Assembly (NCBI GenBank): GCA_030267965.1
Contig: BRYA01001450.1
Span: 28,584-92,583 of the forward strand
Origin: Triparma columacea
Taxonomy: Eukaryota > Sar > Bolidophyceae > Parmales > Triparmaceae
Length of the DNA stretch: 64,000 nt
Reading direction: 5' to 3'
A model generated the notes under the pieces. That model saw nothing but the letters and a program-made list of their open reading frames with translations. It ran no database searches and was not told the origin of the DNA. Both the position numbers and the translations under genes were made by a program. Positions 42,664 to 53,718 of the stretch are shown piece by piece. The stretch's first letter is position 1; each line of letters starts with the position of its first letter.

Positions 42664-44238
42664 CTATGCGTATCTTGGCATCCACGACAACATCCATGGG
42701 AACTCTTTCTTCAATTCTGATATTTTCTCTGATTCTCGCGCCTCCATTAGACTCCCTGCTAAGTTTCTAACACTTCTCTTAGTACTTTCGTGATCCTTCC
42801 CCAACTGAGCAACGTTTCCATCTACAACTTTTCGAAAGTTTTCTGCAGCATTTTGAAGATCTCCTTTCATGGCGTAAATTATCGCAATCTCCTGCACAGT
42901 CTCAAGCGTCCCAGGATGTGTCTTACCCAGCGTCTTCTCAAAACCCTTCAAAGCTCTCTCAAAGTACTTCAACGCCTTCTCATCATCCTTCAAGCCTTTA
43001 CTATAAACTAACCCCAAATTATGCACTGTGTTCCACTTTTCCTTACGATCCTCTCCGAGAACCTTCTCCCGCCCCGCCAAACACCTTTCAAAAACTTTCC
43101 TCGCCTCCTCATACTCTCCATTACCCATCAGATCTTGACCAAGATCGTTGAGCGCGTCCAAAGTGACAATACTCTCCTCCCCCAGCGCTCTTACCATCCT
43201 GTCCACCACGGCTTTCAACTTGTCAATTCTATCCTCATCACTCATTCTAGTGACACAGATCAAACATTTAGTTGCTTCGAGCGTCTTCTCACTATCAGCC
43301 CCCAGCTGCTCCTCGTAACCCTCCTTCGCTTGCTTCACGTATCGTATCACATCATCAAAATCCGCATCAACACCAAAACTACATGCACGCCCCAACGCTA
43401 AGCAAGCATCCAAAACCTCCTCCACCTTCCCTGGGTCGGCCTTCTTCTTCTTCTTCTTCTTCTTCTTCTTCTTCTCTTGGTCTTTTCCATTTTTTTTCAT
43501 CGCCAACTCCAGGACCTCCAGTACCCTCCTCGACACCACAACTAAGAGTGACACATCATCAAAGAACTCCGGACTGCACAGCTTCTCCAGCGCCCTCAGC
43601 TTCTCCATGTCCTCCGACCCCGTTATCTTCAACACCTGTTGCTCCAGCGACTCGCCCCCTCCTTCCTCCCTGACCCCAACTATCTCCAGCACGTCGAACA
43701 CCTCCTTCCACCTCAGGTACGACGCCTCGTTCCCCACGAACAAGTTCTGGAAGTACTCGTTAAATCCCTCCCCGCTCGCTAGCTGCATCAAATTCTTGAG
43801 CGACGTCGGCCAGAGCCCGTGCGCTCCTAAACTGCCAATGAATTTTCCAACTTCCCATCCTGAAATCTGTTTCCTACAGAGCGGACAGGGCTGACGTCGA
43901 CGGAAAAGCTCCTCCACGCAAGCCTTGCAGCACACCGAATGCTGGCACGGCTTCAGCTTCGTGCTCACTGTGTTATCGAGGCAGATAATACACTTATCCT
44001 CCTCCTCGACGCTCTTCACGGGAATAGAAGCAGCTTGGGCAGCGATTGATCCCGGGGCGGCGATCCTCTCACCAGGCGGCACGCAGAGCTTCTTGTGGAG
44101 CTTCCAGTGTGACTTCTGGTGCTCCTTCGAACAGTACCTGACCTCCTTGCATCGTGAACACTTCAGAGGTGCTGGCTTGGTGCATCCAGGGAGGCCACAT
44201 TGCGGGGCGGAGGTGACAGGCGGTTTGGATGATTTCAT
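42664..44238 (-). CDS. MYND finger - RING finger - TPR protein
   Basis: Single exon, 524 residues. A MYND zinc finger lies at about residues 14-52 (CGLPGC, CSRCKEVRYCSKEHQKSHW, HKKLC). A C3HC4-type RING finger lies at about residues 83-122 (CIICLDN, CQHSVCCKACVEELF, CPLCRK). The C-terminal half has kinesin-light-chain-like tetratricopeptide repeats (TLDALNDLGQDLMGNGEYEE, VHNLGLVYSKGLKDDEKALK, AIIYAMKGDLQNA). A run of eleven lysines from a CTT repeat separates the halves. The RING suggests ubiquitin ligase activity, with MYND and TPR as protein-binding parts; targets are unknown. The next 470 bases upstream (44239..44709) hold no gene. Confidence 0.85.
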   Translation of the reverse strand: MKSSKPPVTSAPQCGLPGCTKPAPLKCSRCKEVRYCSKEHQKSHWKLHKKLCVPPGERIAAPGSIAAQAASIPVKSVEEEDKCIICLDNTVSTKLKPCQHSVCCKACVEELFRRRQPCPLCRKQISGWEVGKFIGSLGAHGLWPTSLKNLMQLASGEGFNEYFQNLFVGNEASYLRWKEVFDVLEIVGVREEGGGESLEQQVLKITGSEDMEKLRALEKLCSPEFFDDVSLLVVVSRRVLEVLELAMKKNGKDQEKKKKKKKKKKKADPGKVEEVLDACLALGRACSFGVDADFDDVIRYVKQAKEGYEEQLGADSEKTLEATKCLICVTRMSDEDRIDKLKAVVDRMVRALGEESIVTLDALNDLGQDLMGNGEYEEARKVFERCLAGREKVLGEDRKEKWNTVHNLGLVYSKGLKDDEKALKYFERALKGFEKTLGKTHPGTLETVQEIAIIYAMKGDLQNAAENFRKVVDGNVAQLGKDHESTKRSVRNLAGSLMEARESEKISELKKEFPWMLSWMPRYA

Positions 44239-44709
44239 TGTAATTTAACACTGCAGTTTACCACACTTCAGCGCCAGCAGTACCAGTATCCCCAGACTAA
44301 TCAGAAGAACCCAAAACAGCGCTTCTGCATTCATTAATATATGATGATGTTATATGATGTATGATATATGATGATGTATGATATATGATAATGAGGTTTT
44401 TACTGAATGGTGTCGATGATAAGGCGCTAACAGGACGCGTGGAATCGTTCGTGTGATGAATTATCTTGATGAATCTTTTGTGGCTAGGACTTGATCTGTT
44501 ACTGACCTGAGAACAAGGGTTTCTCATTTCTTTTATGTAATTAATCCCAACATAATGAAAAGCGGGAACATGGTAGGGGAGGGAAAGTTTGGGGGGAAGT
44601 AGACGCTAGCAGCGAACTTGGAATAAGGGCGTCAGCACCATTTTGTCTTGATGGACCATTTTATGCACGTATATTGAATATTATTGTAAACACCGTCATG
44701 TCAGATCTC
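44239..44709. other. Intergenic region with ATGATG/TATGAT repeats, no gene
   Basis: Low-complexity imperfect repeats of ATGATGTATGATATATG type lie at about 44337..44395. The rest is AT-leaning and without supported coding sequence. Confidence 0.6.
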
Positions 44710-45889
44710 TCACGTCAGATCTATCACTCTCCCCCGCTCCTCCTTATTCTCTTCCACCACGCCCCCTTCCACAGTCCACCCGTACCCCTTTTTCTTCAAA
44801 AACTTTATAATCACCGCTCCATCAACCCCATGTCTGTCACCGTTATCATCATTCCATGAATTATGGATTCCCACGCACCTCAACCCCCCCCCCTCCCCTG
44901 CTCCCTCAACTCCGACGATCGGCGCCCCGCTGTGACCCCAGTACGTCCAGCATCCATGAATCATCCCCCCGAGACCCTCCATCTTGACTCCTCTCCTCTC
45001 CACCGTCCCGAAGCTGCGGAAAAAGAGAAGCGAATCACGAAATATGTTAGAGGGGGGATGTCGATCACTAACCTTATCCGTGGCTCACTTAGCTTGTCGC
45101 GAAGATGGACGTTGGCATCGGCATCAACCCTTCCCGCTGCTCGCCGCCTCACCTCGCATGGAAGGGCAGAAACCCGTTCTGCCTCGGAGCACCCTTCTCG
45201 CCCTCCAAGTCCCAATCGTACGGGTTACCAATACAAACCACGCCCTCCTTCTCCCTCGGTGTCCCCACCACGACATGTTCTAAGCCCTCCCACCCCCCAC
45301 CCTCAGCCCTCAAAACTGCGATATCCTTGACTTCATCTACAGCCACGCACTCCGCCACGAATGTCACACCCTTCCACGTGACCACGTCGACTGTCCTTCC
45401 CAACAGCGGCGGCGGAACAGCTCCACCCTCAGGGTCAACATCGTCCACGTCTCCCTCCATGCAGTGAGCGCACGTGAGGAACACCGCCTCCCCCCCTCCC
45501 TCCAAACCTAGGAAAACCCCGCTCCCCGACGGCGTGATGTGGACGCTACACTCCAAAAGCCTCCTTAAGAACTCCTTCTTCTCCCCCCCCTCACCCCCCG
45601 CCCCCACCTTTCTCTTCCTCGTCTTCTTTATGAACCCTTCGCAAATTCCCTCCTCAATAGCCGCCGCTAAAACACCCTCACTATGCGATCTAACCTGCTG
45701 CACGAACCCGGCCTTCTCATCCCTGACCTTATTAAGCATTTCTCTCCTTGCACCAAGAGTCGAATGAAGCCATGATGGATGAAGGTTGTTATCCTTGATC
45801 AATTTATCGCACTCCTTACCCTTCAGCCGGCCAATATCATCTCCTGACATATCGAGAAGTCTCCGTTTCCCAATTAAACCCTTCCCCAT
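44710..45889 (-). CDS. Trypsin-fold serine protease
   Basis: Exons 45153..45889 and 44710..45013 join in phase 2 to 346 residues, starting at MGKGLIGK. The catalytic triad can be traced: His in FLTCAHCMEG, Asp in VKDIAVLRAEGG, Ser in YWGHSGAPIVGV, where GHSGAP replaces the usual GDSGGP. The layout, with an N-terminal helical part of about 90 residues and no signal peptide, resembles intracellular trypsin-like/HtrA-like peptidases. A longer start at 45988 would overlap the first codon of the divergent EB1-like gene and needs an unlikely N-terminus. The intron 45014..45152 has a CTCTAACAT branch point. Confidence 0.75.
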
Positions 45890-45986
45890 CTGAAGATTTC
45901 CAAAATCATCTGTTTGCCGGACCCAAAAACTGCAAAACCAAAACTTTAAATTCTGATCCCCATTACCGCCCTCACTGCGTTTCTCC

Positions 45987-48819
45987 ATGCCGCGGCGATC
46001 CGATGACCTCTCGAAGTCGCTAAAGATCGCAACCTCTAAGCTCCGCGCTGCCGACCACGCTGCTCGTGGTGGAAATGCCGTCGGCAACACTCGAGAGCTG
46101 CTTGCATGGTTGAATGAATACCTGGGCCTCGTCCTCGACGGGAAGGGGAGGGAGGCTGGGATCAAGAAGCTAAGCGAGTTCGGATTCGGGAACCACGCGT
46201 GCCAGATTATAGACAGCGTCACCAAGGGGAGGGTCATGAGGATGCAAAGGTGAGGCGCAGAGGGCCAGTGAAGGACCCTAGTGGTCAACCCGAATCCCCT
46301 AACCCCCACCAATCCCCCCCTCAATCCCCCCCTAGGGTTCGATTCGGTACGGCACTGACGGACCAGGAGAAGTTGACTAACTGGAAGGAGTTTCAAAGGG
46401 CCCTTGACAAGCTCAAGGTGAATAAGGAGATCAACGTGAACAGGCTTTCCAAGGGCCTCGCGACGGACTGCTTAGACCTCCTCAAGTGGCTCAAGGCACT
46501 CTGGAACAGCATGGATTCCGTCGACGAATACGATCCTTTGGAGAGGAGAGGTGAGCCACTACCCGCCTTTGGTCTCCCCTCACCCCTGCTGCTAACTCCT
46601 CTACGCCCGCCGCAGCTCGAGCCCACTCTTCCCTCAACTCGCAGACTCACAAGAAGAAGCAGCCCCACGCCAACCGGCAAGATCAGTATGCCGCTCCCAA
46701 CTCCAACGAGCGTGCCGCGCAGGCGGCGGCTCGTCGAGCCAAGGTGTTCAACGATAAGAAAAAACAGAATGCAGACGCATCTTTCGATTCAGCACATTCC
46801 GAAAACTCTCAGCTGTCGTACGCGGAGAGGCAGAAGGCTCTCCGGGAGGCTAAGAAGGAGGCGATCGTGCTGAAGAAGAAGAAGCAGCAGGAAGTCAAAA
46901 TGGCAAAGGAGAAGGAGGAGCTAGAGAAGAAGATAAAGCAGCAGGAGATGAAACTCAAAAGGCACCAGGCGCACCAGCTGGAGCTGGAACAGAAAGAGAA
47001 AGAAAAGATCGAGAAGCAACACGCGAGAAAGTCCAGGCAGGAGGAGCAAAAAAGGCAGCGTGACGAGGCATCGAGGGCCTCAATGGAGAGGTGAGAATGG
47101 CGGAACCGAAACCTTTAGCTGTGACAACGACCGCAACAATAACCCAAGTACTAACTACGTCCTCGTCTTAGTTCGATCTCGGATTTGACTGCCTCCCCGC
47201 GCCCCCAGGCTCGCGTGCCAAAGGCAAAGGCAAAGAGGCAAGAGAAGCAGCGTCGGAGCCAATCATCCCAGCCCCAGGACGAGAACGCGAACCCAAACAC
47301 GACGCCCCCGGCTGCCGCCTCCCCAGAGCGCCAATTTTTGTCCGCTGCACAGAAAAAAATGTACGAGAAACAGAGGGAAATCCAGCGGAAGCAGCAGCAG
47401 CAGCAGCAACAGCAACAAAAGGAACAAAAGGAGCAGCGATACCAACAACAGCACCAACAACAGCACCAACAACAGCACCAACAACGGCTGCAGCAACAAT
47501 CCCCCTTCCAACAGGTCCCAACCCCATCATCGTTCTCAGCGCCAACCTTCGCCCCCTCTTCAACCTCCAACCCGTCAGACTCCCTGATGCAGCTCCTTGC
47601 ACAGCACCCGAAGTTGCCTAAGGACAGCATCATGCAACAAGAGCTTCAGCTTGTCGGGCTTACCGATTTAGTCGACGAGTTGTTAGACCGCGATCCTAAC
47701 GCCGACGTGAATGACCTCTTACAAATCTACTCCGAGGAGAAGGAGCACATGTCGAAGGCCCTTGATAAGAAGAAGTCGAAGAAGAAGGCACTCCAATGCA
47801 AGAGTGTCAAGAGCTACTATTACGGAAATCACGGACAGCTCATGGTCGGCGAGATAGACAAACTAGATAGACTCAAGGTATCGGTACCACCGGCGAAGCC
47901 ATCGCAGGCAATGAGGAAGGAACCAAAGCAGCCCTCCCAGCCAAAGGAGTCGAAACTACTTCAACCTGGTTGGGCTGCCGGAGGTGAGATTGAACAGAGC
48001 AGCGCGTTCGTCCGCTACATCAAATTCTAACGCAACAAACCCACGCTCGTCGCAGATCAAGTAGACAAGACATCGACCCTCCCGGATCTCGGCAACACCG
48101 AGCAAACGACATCGTCATCCATCTCCAACAACCAAATGATGATGCCAATGCAGATGAACATACCCATGCCTATGCAAATGATGCAGATGCCGGGCACGAT
48201 GAAATTCTCATCACCCGAGGAGATGGCGGCTGCTTACCAGAGGCAAATGCAAATGATGCAGATGCAACAGCAAATGATGTGGCAGATGATGCAACAGCAG
48301 ATGGGAGGCAATGACGGCTCTGCAGTCGAGCAGCATCTCGGACCGCGCAAAGCAAAACACCACAACAACAACCACAACAGTCATAGGAAGAACATAAAGA
48401 GGAGGAGCCACCACAGTTACGAGGACGACGAGAACGCCGAAGATCACGACGACAGCACGCTCGCCAGTAGCCACGAGGAATACGCTGAGGAACCTATGAT
48501 GCCTCCTCGGGGGAGAGCGACTTCCAAGTCACCTGTGCGATCCGGCAGAAAGCAGAATAAACCACACTCACCCTCAAAGACGATGGAGGAGGAAGACAGA
48601 CTCATGAGGAGCCTCAGGAGGCTCGACAACGAGCTCGAACACCACAGCCACAAAGGCGATGAGAGGAGCGTCGGAACCGAAAGATCGGGGGGGAGAGGAG
48701 GAGCAGGAAGAGGCAGAGGGGGAGGGGGAGGGGGAGGTAGAGGGGACAGAGGAAGAGCTGGAGTTGAAGCTAGGGGGGGGAGAAATCGGGGGAAGAGTCC
48801 ACGATACGCAAGGAGGTGA
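45987..48819 (+). CDS. EB1-like calponin-homology protein with long low-complexity tail
   Basis: Five exons, 45987..46249, 46336..46550, 46616..47090, 47172..47983 and 48056..48819, join exactly in frame to 842 residues. The first ~150 residues read as the EB1-type CH domain that recognises growing microtubule ends: RELLAWLNEYLGL, ACQIIDSVTKG, VRFGTALTDQEKLTNWKEFQ, INVNRLSKG and LLKWLKALWNSM. No EBH dimerisation domain with an EEY/EEF end was found. The tail is a long charged coiled coil, then Gln-rich, a Met/Gln-rich run (MQMNIPMPMQMMQMP), acidic/His patches and an RGG-rich C-terminus. It is about three times the length of animal EB1. A microtubule plus-end adaptor is the likely role. Confidence 0.72.
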
Positions 48820-48979
48820 ACGGACGTAAAATTATGTATGTTTACTGTATAGTAGTAGTGTCCAGGGCCAGGTTTCTCTTCTTTCTCCCTCCAGCCTGAA
48901 CCATTTTTTTTCTTTCATCTTGTTGTTGCCAGTCTGTTAGTAGGGTTATCATTCCTTCTTCGATACACGTACGCATCAA

Positions 48980-49769
48980 ATGTTGTATACGGGGTATAAC
49001 ATCATAACGATTGTTTTTGTTTCCATCTTCGCCCTATCCTTGTGTTTTATCATTCAGCAACGGAGGGAGACTGAATCCCTGATAAGCACAATGGAGGAGG
49101 GAAAGGAACCAAACCTCGCCCAAGCCCCCACAACCGCCCCCGATTATCACCTTTATCACATCCAAAATTTAGTTTCCTTAAACTCCATGGGATATAAAGG
49201 CATTCCGAAGCACGATGTTAACAATAGATATTGCATAAACCCTCCACCTTTCGGTGACCAGTGCACTGTGTTGTCCGAGCATGCTTTGGCCGCGTGCGTG
49301 AAAGAGGAAGACTGTAAGGTGAGAGCCAGCGAGGATGACAGTGTAATGTCACGAATATCTCAACATCACCTGCTCGTCGTCGCCGTAGGGCTATGTTTGC
49401 CCAGATTCCCACGCCTATCTACCAGACGGGGGCAATGCCAGATCTAAGGGAGTCACTGGCCCAATATGCCAGCTTCGAAACTCGCCAACCCTCACGACAG
49501 ATGAAGTCAATCACGGAATGTGCAAGCCCGACGGTTGCTCTTCATTCATTATCAGCCTAAAGGCAGCAAGAGACCTGGAGCGAGATGGGATAATATTTAT
49601 CGACGAGGACTTTCTCTCCCGCGTGCAAGATAAAGATTTCGTTTACGAAGAAAAAGTGGAGGGAACCTTTACTTTGCACGCTGATCACTACAAAGGGTAC
49701 GAGACCGTTCACTCCCAGACCCACCAGTCCAAATCTCTCTTCGTCCTCCGCTCAAATAGCGAGGGTTAA
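48980..49769 (+). CDS. Type II membrane or secreted cysteine-containing protein, unknown
   Basis: Exons 48980..49318 and 49389..49769 join in phase 0 to 239 residues. An N-terminal hydrophobic segment (NIITIVFVSIFALSLCFII) is followed by a lumenal/extracellular part with about nine cysteines (YCINPPPFGDQC, CVKEEDCKGYVCPDSH, GPICQL, GMCKPDGCSS). I do not recognise the family. The Cys spacing suggests disulfides. The intron ends CTCGTCGTCGCCGTAG. Confidence 0.6.
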
Positions 49770-49820
49770 CCTTAACAATGTCAATTTGTTTTGTTGTTGT
49801 AATGCAACGAGCCTCTTTTC

Positions 49821-52800
49821 TCATTTCCTGTCCTTCCATTCGGCAGTCCTCTCCTGCCTCAACTTCCTGAAGGCCTCCAGCCTCCTTTTGCTCTCCTCCA
49901 GCCTGCTTCCCTTCTCTTGCTTGGTCTCCTCTTCCTCGTCGAGTCCGATCAGTGCCCTGGCTTCCTGCTCAGTTATCTCCTCCGCCCTTCTCTTTTTCCT
50001 TTCCTCCGTTTGCTCCTCCCTCTTCGTCTTGAACTCCTCCAGTCGCTTCCTAGCGCTTAGAAGGCTGCTACTGGCATACTGTCCCCTCTTATAGTCCCCG
50101 GAGCCTCCGAGCCACCCGGCTTTGAGCTTCTTAATCTCCGTGCTAGGAATCGAGTCGAACCTGTTCTCCCCAAGCCCTCCCTCCTCCTGGTCGCTAGGGT
50201 GCGTCTTGAGCTCCCACTGGGTGCTCTTTACTGGGGCGTACGTCCAACGGTTAATTCTCTCGTTGGGCCCCTTGATTCCTCTGCTCCCCTCTCCATCGGT
50301 GGAAACGAACCTAAGAGGGGTGGGGGGGGTGAGTAGGTGCATGGGTTGGCGAACCTGCGCTTGTAAAGAAGTAGAATCGTAGAATTGTAGAATCGTAGAA
50401 TTGTAATATCGCCGTCATCTTCTTGTGTGATCCCTATCGCCCGTTGCACTTACCAGACCGGAGTCTCAACATTGCCATTCTCATGCCTACTTGGCCTGGT
50501 CCTGCTATAGTACACCTCGTCCTGAGACCCGACCAGTGGCCCCCCGAACTTCCTGTGGTAACTGTCTTGGGTCTGGATGAGCCTCGGGCTGTGTAGCCCA
50601 CCGCTGCCTGCGTTTGGCTCGTACACAGGCCTGGGACTGAGGGGGGGTGCGCTGCTTATTCCATCATTGCTGATGGGAGGAACTCCACCCCCCGCCCCCC
50701 CAGCGTTACCCTCAGAATTTTCTTTGTCACCCTCCTGCTGCTCTTTGAGGACGAAGTAGGGCTGTTTTGTGTTCATGGGAACCCTGTCCCCCTCAGTGGG
50801 GTAGAAACCGGTGCCCCCGCTTCCCTCGATCCAACCAAAGGGCGTTGCGCCAAACATCTCCTCAGGCTCCTCAAGGATAGAATCGTCAAGGATGTCATCT
50901 TCATCTTCCTCGCCGCTCTCTCCCTCCCCACTTTTTTCTTTCCTCCTCCTCCTCTTCTCCTTCTCCTTCTCCTTCCTCCTCCTCCTAACTATGAGCTTCT
51001 TCCCCCCCTCCTCAATCTCCCATTCGTCAAAATCGCTCTCCTCGCCAGCCTTCTTCAAGGCGTCCATGATATCATCATCGGAACTTTCGAGGAGGGCCTC
51101 ATCTTCCGACTCATCTTCTTTATCATCTTTGCCCGTCTTCTTCTTTTTCTTTTTCTTTTTCTTCTTCTTCTTCTTCTTTCCTCCATCTCCATCTCCATCC
51201 TCTTCCTCCTCCTTCGCCTCTCTCTCTTTCTTCTCGAGCCTTTTCAGTTCCTTCAACTTCTTCTCAATCGTCTCCTTGGTCTTGGGAAGACTCTTCTCTC
51301 CTTCCTCGACCTCATCCTCGAGCTTCTTGATCTCAGCAGTCTTCTCATCCACAAGTCTCTTGGCCCTTTCGAGGTCACTTTCCTCCTCGTCCTCGCCCTT
51401 GTGCTTCTCGAGCCTCTTCTTCAACCCCTGCATGGCAACATCGAGGCCCATAACAATATCATCGCTGGCCTTGAGAAGGGAGCTCCTACCCCCGTAAGTT
51501 CCCTGCGGCTCTCCTCCGATCCCCGTTCTGAATCTCTGATCGTTGGAGGGGTAGTAGCCTCCCCCCCACATGTCATCGTCATACTCTTCAAACTCTTCGT
51601 CATCATAGTCGTCGTCGTAATCATCATCTTCGTAATCGTAATTGTCATCTCGTCCTCTCCTCCTGCCCCTCTTCTCCATGGCATCTTCGATTTCGTCCCA
51701 TTCCTCGTCGCTGTCGTCGCCGTTCTTCTTCTTCTTCTTCTTCTCAACCTTGACAGGCGCTCCCCCCTCCAGCATGCCCATGAGGTGTTTAGCCCTGCTC
51801 CTTGGCGTGAGGACCTTACTTTCTGCAATGCTCGTGGAGTAGGGCGCGAGCTCGTTGGGATCCACAGAGCCTCTCAGGATGCTGGTGACATCATCCTCGG
51901 ACATTTTGGTGTCCTTCGGGGGGTCCTCGGGCACTTCCGCTTCTACTTCACCCTCGCCCTTATCCTGCTGTCCCTCCCTGATCTCGAGCCCGAAAATGAT
52001 TTGGAACTCCCTGACCTTGCCCTCGTGTACCTCGTCCGACCTCATTTTCTCGACGACTTCAGTGGCAGGGACTCCATCACTGACCATGGCAACGTACTTT
52101 ACCATTTCCTCATCCTCCATGAGAGCGCTTCTCCCCTTCTCGCTGACCCAAATCTTGTTAAAGGTGAAGAGGCCGTTCTCGAGATTCTGCGTCACTTGGT
52201 TGATGGTGAACGGGAGGTCTCCAGCTGCGACGGGAGACGAGCGACGAAGGAACATAGTGGACACAGGGTCAGCGAGCTGGGCGTCTTGACGACTTGCGTG
52301 GCATGGGTTCAGGGGATCTATTGGTGGCTCACCTTCATAGTTCATGTCGTATCCGCCGTTCAGGTCGGTGTAGTTTCCACTGGTGCCTCCTCCCCCAATC
52401 CCGCCGAACCCGAATCCGTCCCCGAAGTTCTTGTCCAGCCTGTCAACGACCCCGTCGAGATCAGTAATGATGCCCGCTGTCGTGCCGCTGCGGAAGCCTC
52501 CTCCCCCAGCACTGCTGTACCTGGAACCTCCCCCCCGAGACTTCTTTACCTTCCCGCCCCTAAGGATCTTGTTTTGCACCCTCGGGGAGATGTCGGCGCT
52601 AAGTGTGTTCTTAGCGTCGACCTCAATCTCATCGAGTTCGCCTTCAGTCTGCGAGTACCTCTTCTTTGGCGGCCCTCTCTTGTACATTTTGTCAGTGTCA
52701 TCGCTTTCGTTCCCATCATCGTCGCTCTCCCCCCCCCTGAAGGTCGCAAGACGGAGGCTCTCGCCGAACCCCTTCGCCCCGCTATACCTCAGCTGGTGAG

Positions 52801-53305
52801 GCCCAGCATCCGAATCGTCTCCCGAGTCGAACTCCTCATCCTCATCATCAGAGCTCTCATAGTTGGCACTCAAGCCCTGCGTGCCCTTCTTCTTGATCCC
52901 ACCCTGAACGAAGCGGAAGCGGGGGACAGCGGGAACCGCAGAGCGGACATCCGCGGGAGATTTGGACCCGTAGTTCGAGGTGAGTCCCGAGGGACCTGTA
53001 AAGGAACCAGCGCTATCCCTCATTCTCTCAATGTCTGCCCCAATCATGTCGTCAATGCTCCCAGACGGGACTGCACCCCCACCTCCCATTCTCGCAGAGG
53101 AGGAAGCGACAAGGGAGGACGTATTCTCCAGAATATCTAGAATCCTCTCCTCCTCCTCATTGGACTGCGTCATGGCCGAACCTCTTGAGGGGGAGGTAAA
53201 CCACATCTCCTTCAATTCCCCAGCAGTACGGGCCGCATCACGCTCCTGACGAGAAGACGGAGGCTGAGATCTGAAGCGACGGAGCATCGAAGCCACTTCA
53301 GACAT
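49821..53305 (-). CDS. Large acidic, Lys/Asp/Glu-rich protein, unknown
   Basis: Exons 50454..53305 and 49821..50310 join in phase 2 to 1113 residues. The start is the first true ATG (MSEVASMLRRFR). Nearly all of it is low complexity: DDED and GGGG patches, YDYEDDDYDDDYDDEEFEEY, a run of about 14 lysines, KEKEKEKRRRRK, and a C-terminal helical coil. More ordered stretches are FTINQVTQNLENGLFTFNKIWV followed by VKYVAMVSDGVPATEVVEKM (about residues 360-410), and the last exon opening FVSTDGEGSRGIKGP with INRWTYAP. No family was recognised. Confidence 0.7.
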
Positions 53306-53718
53306 CTTGGAAGGCAAAAAGCAGTTGCAGGTTTTCGAGCCCAGTTTAAATTGTCAGGGTAAGAAACCTTCTAGAGCGATGCAGGGGGTCAATTTTGCGG
53401 TATAAAGGATTTATTGGACGTGAGGGGGAACTTATGGTGCAGTTATCACGGTAAAGTCCACGTTAAAATTTGAGAGGTGGTTTTGTGGAGAAACCGAAGG
53501 GAGAAAGAGTCCGAGCTTTTATGTCCAAAATGAGGTGAAGAGGAAATCCTTTTGAAAGCAACGAACTCATATTCTTGCAACAAATTGGCGACACGAGCCC
53601 TTCTAAGGTCAAAGTTTGAACACCTCTGGGAATTGAGCGCTGAAAAATATATTTGGAAGGCAGTGGAGGCAAACACGACCGGGTCGGAATATTGTGAACA
53701 TATAGCCCTACCACTAGC

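Noticed and set aside
51401..53140. Open frame of 579 codons on the + strand opposite the acidic protein
   Set aside because: It is the complement of low-complexity GAT/GAG-rich coding sequence and has no recognisable product.
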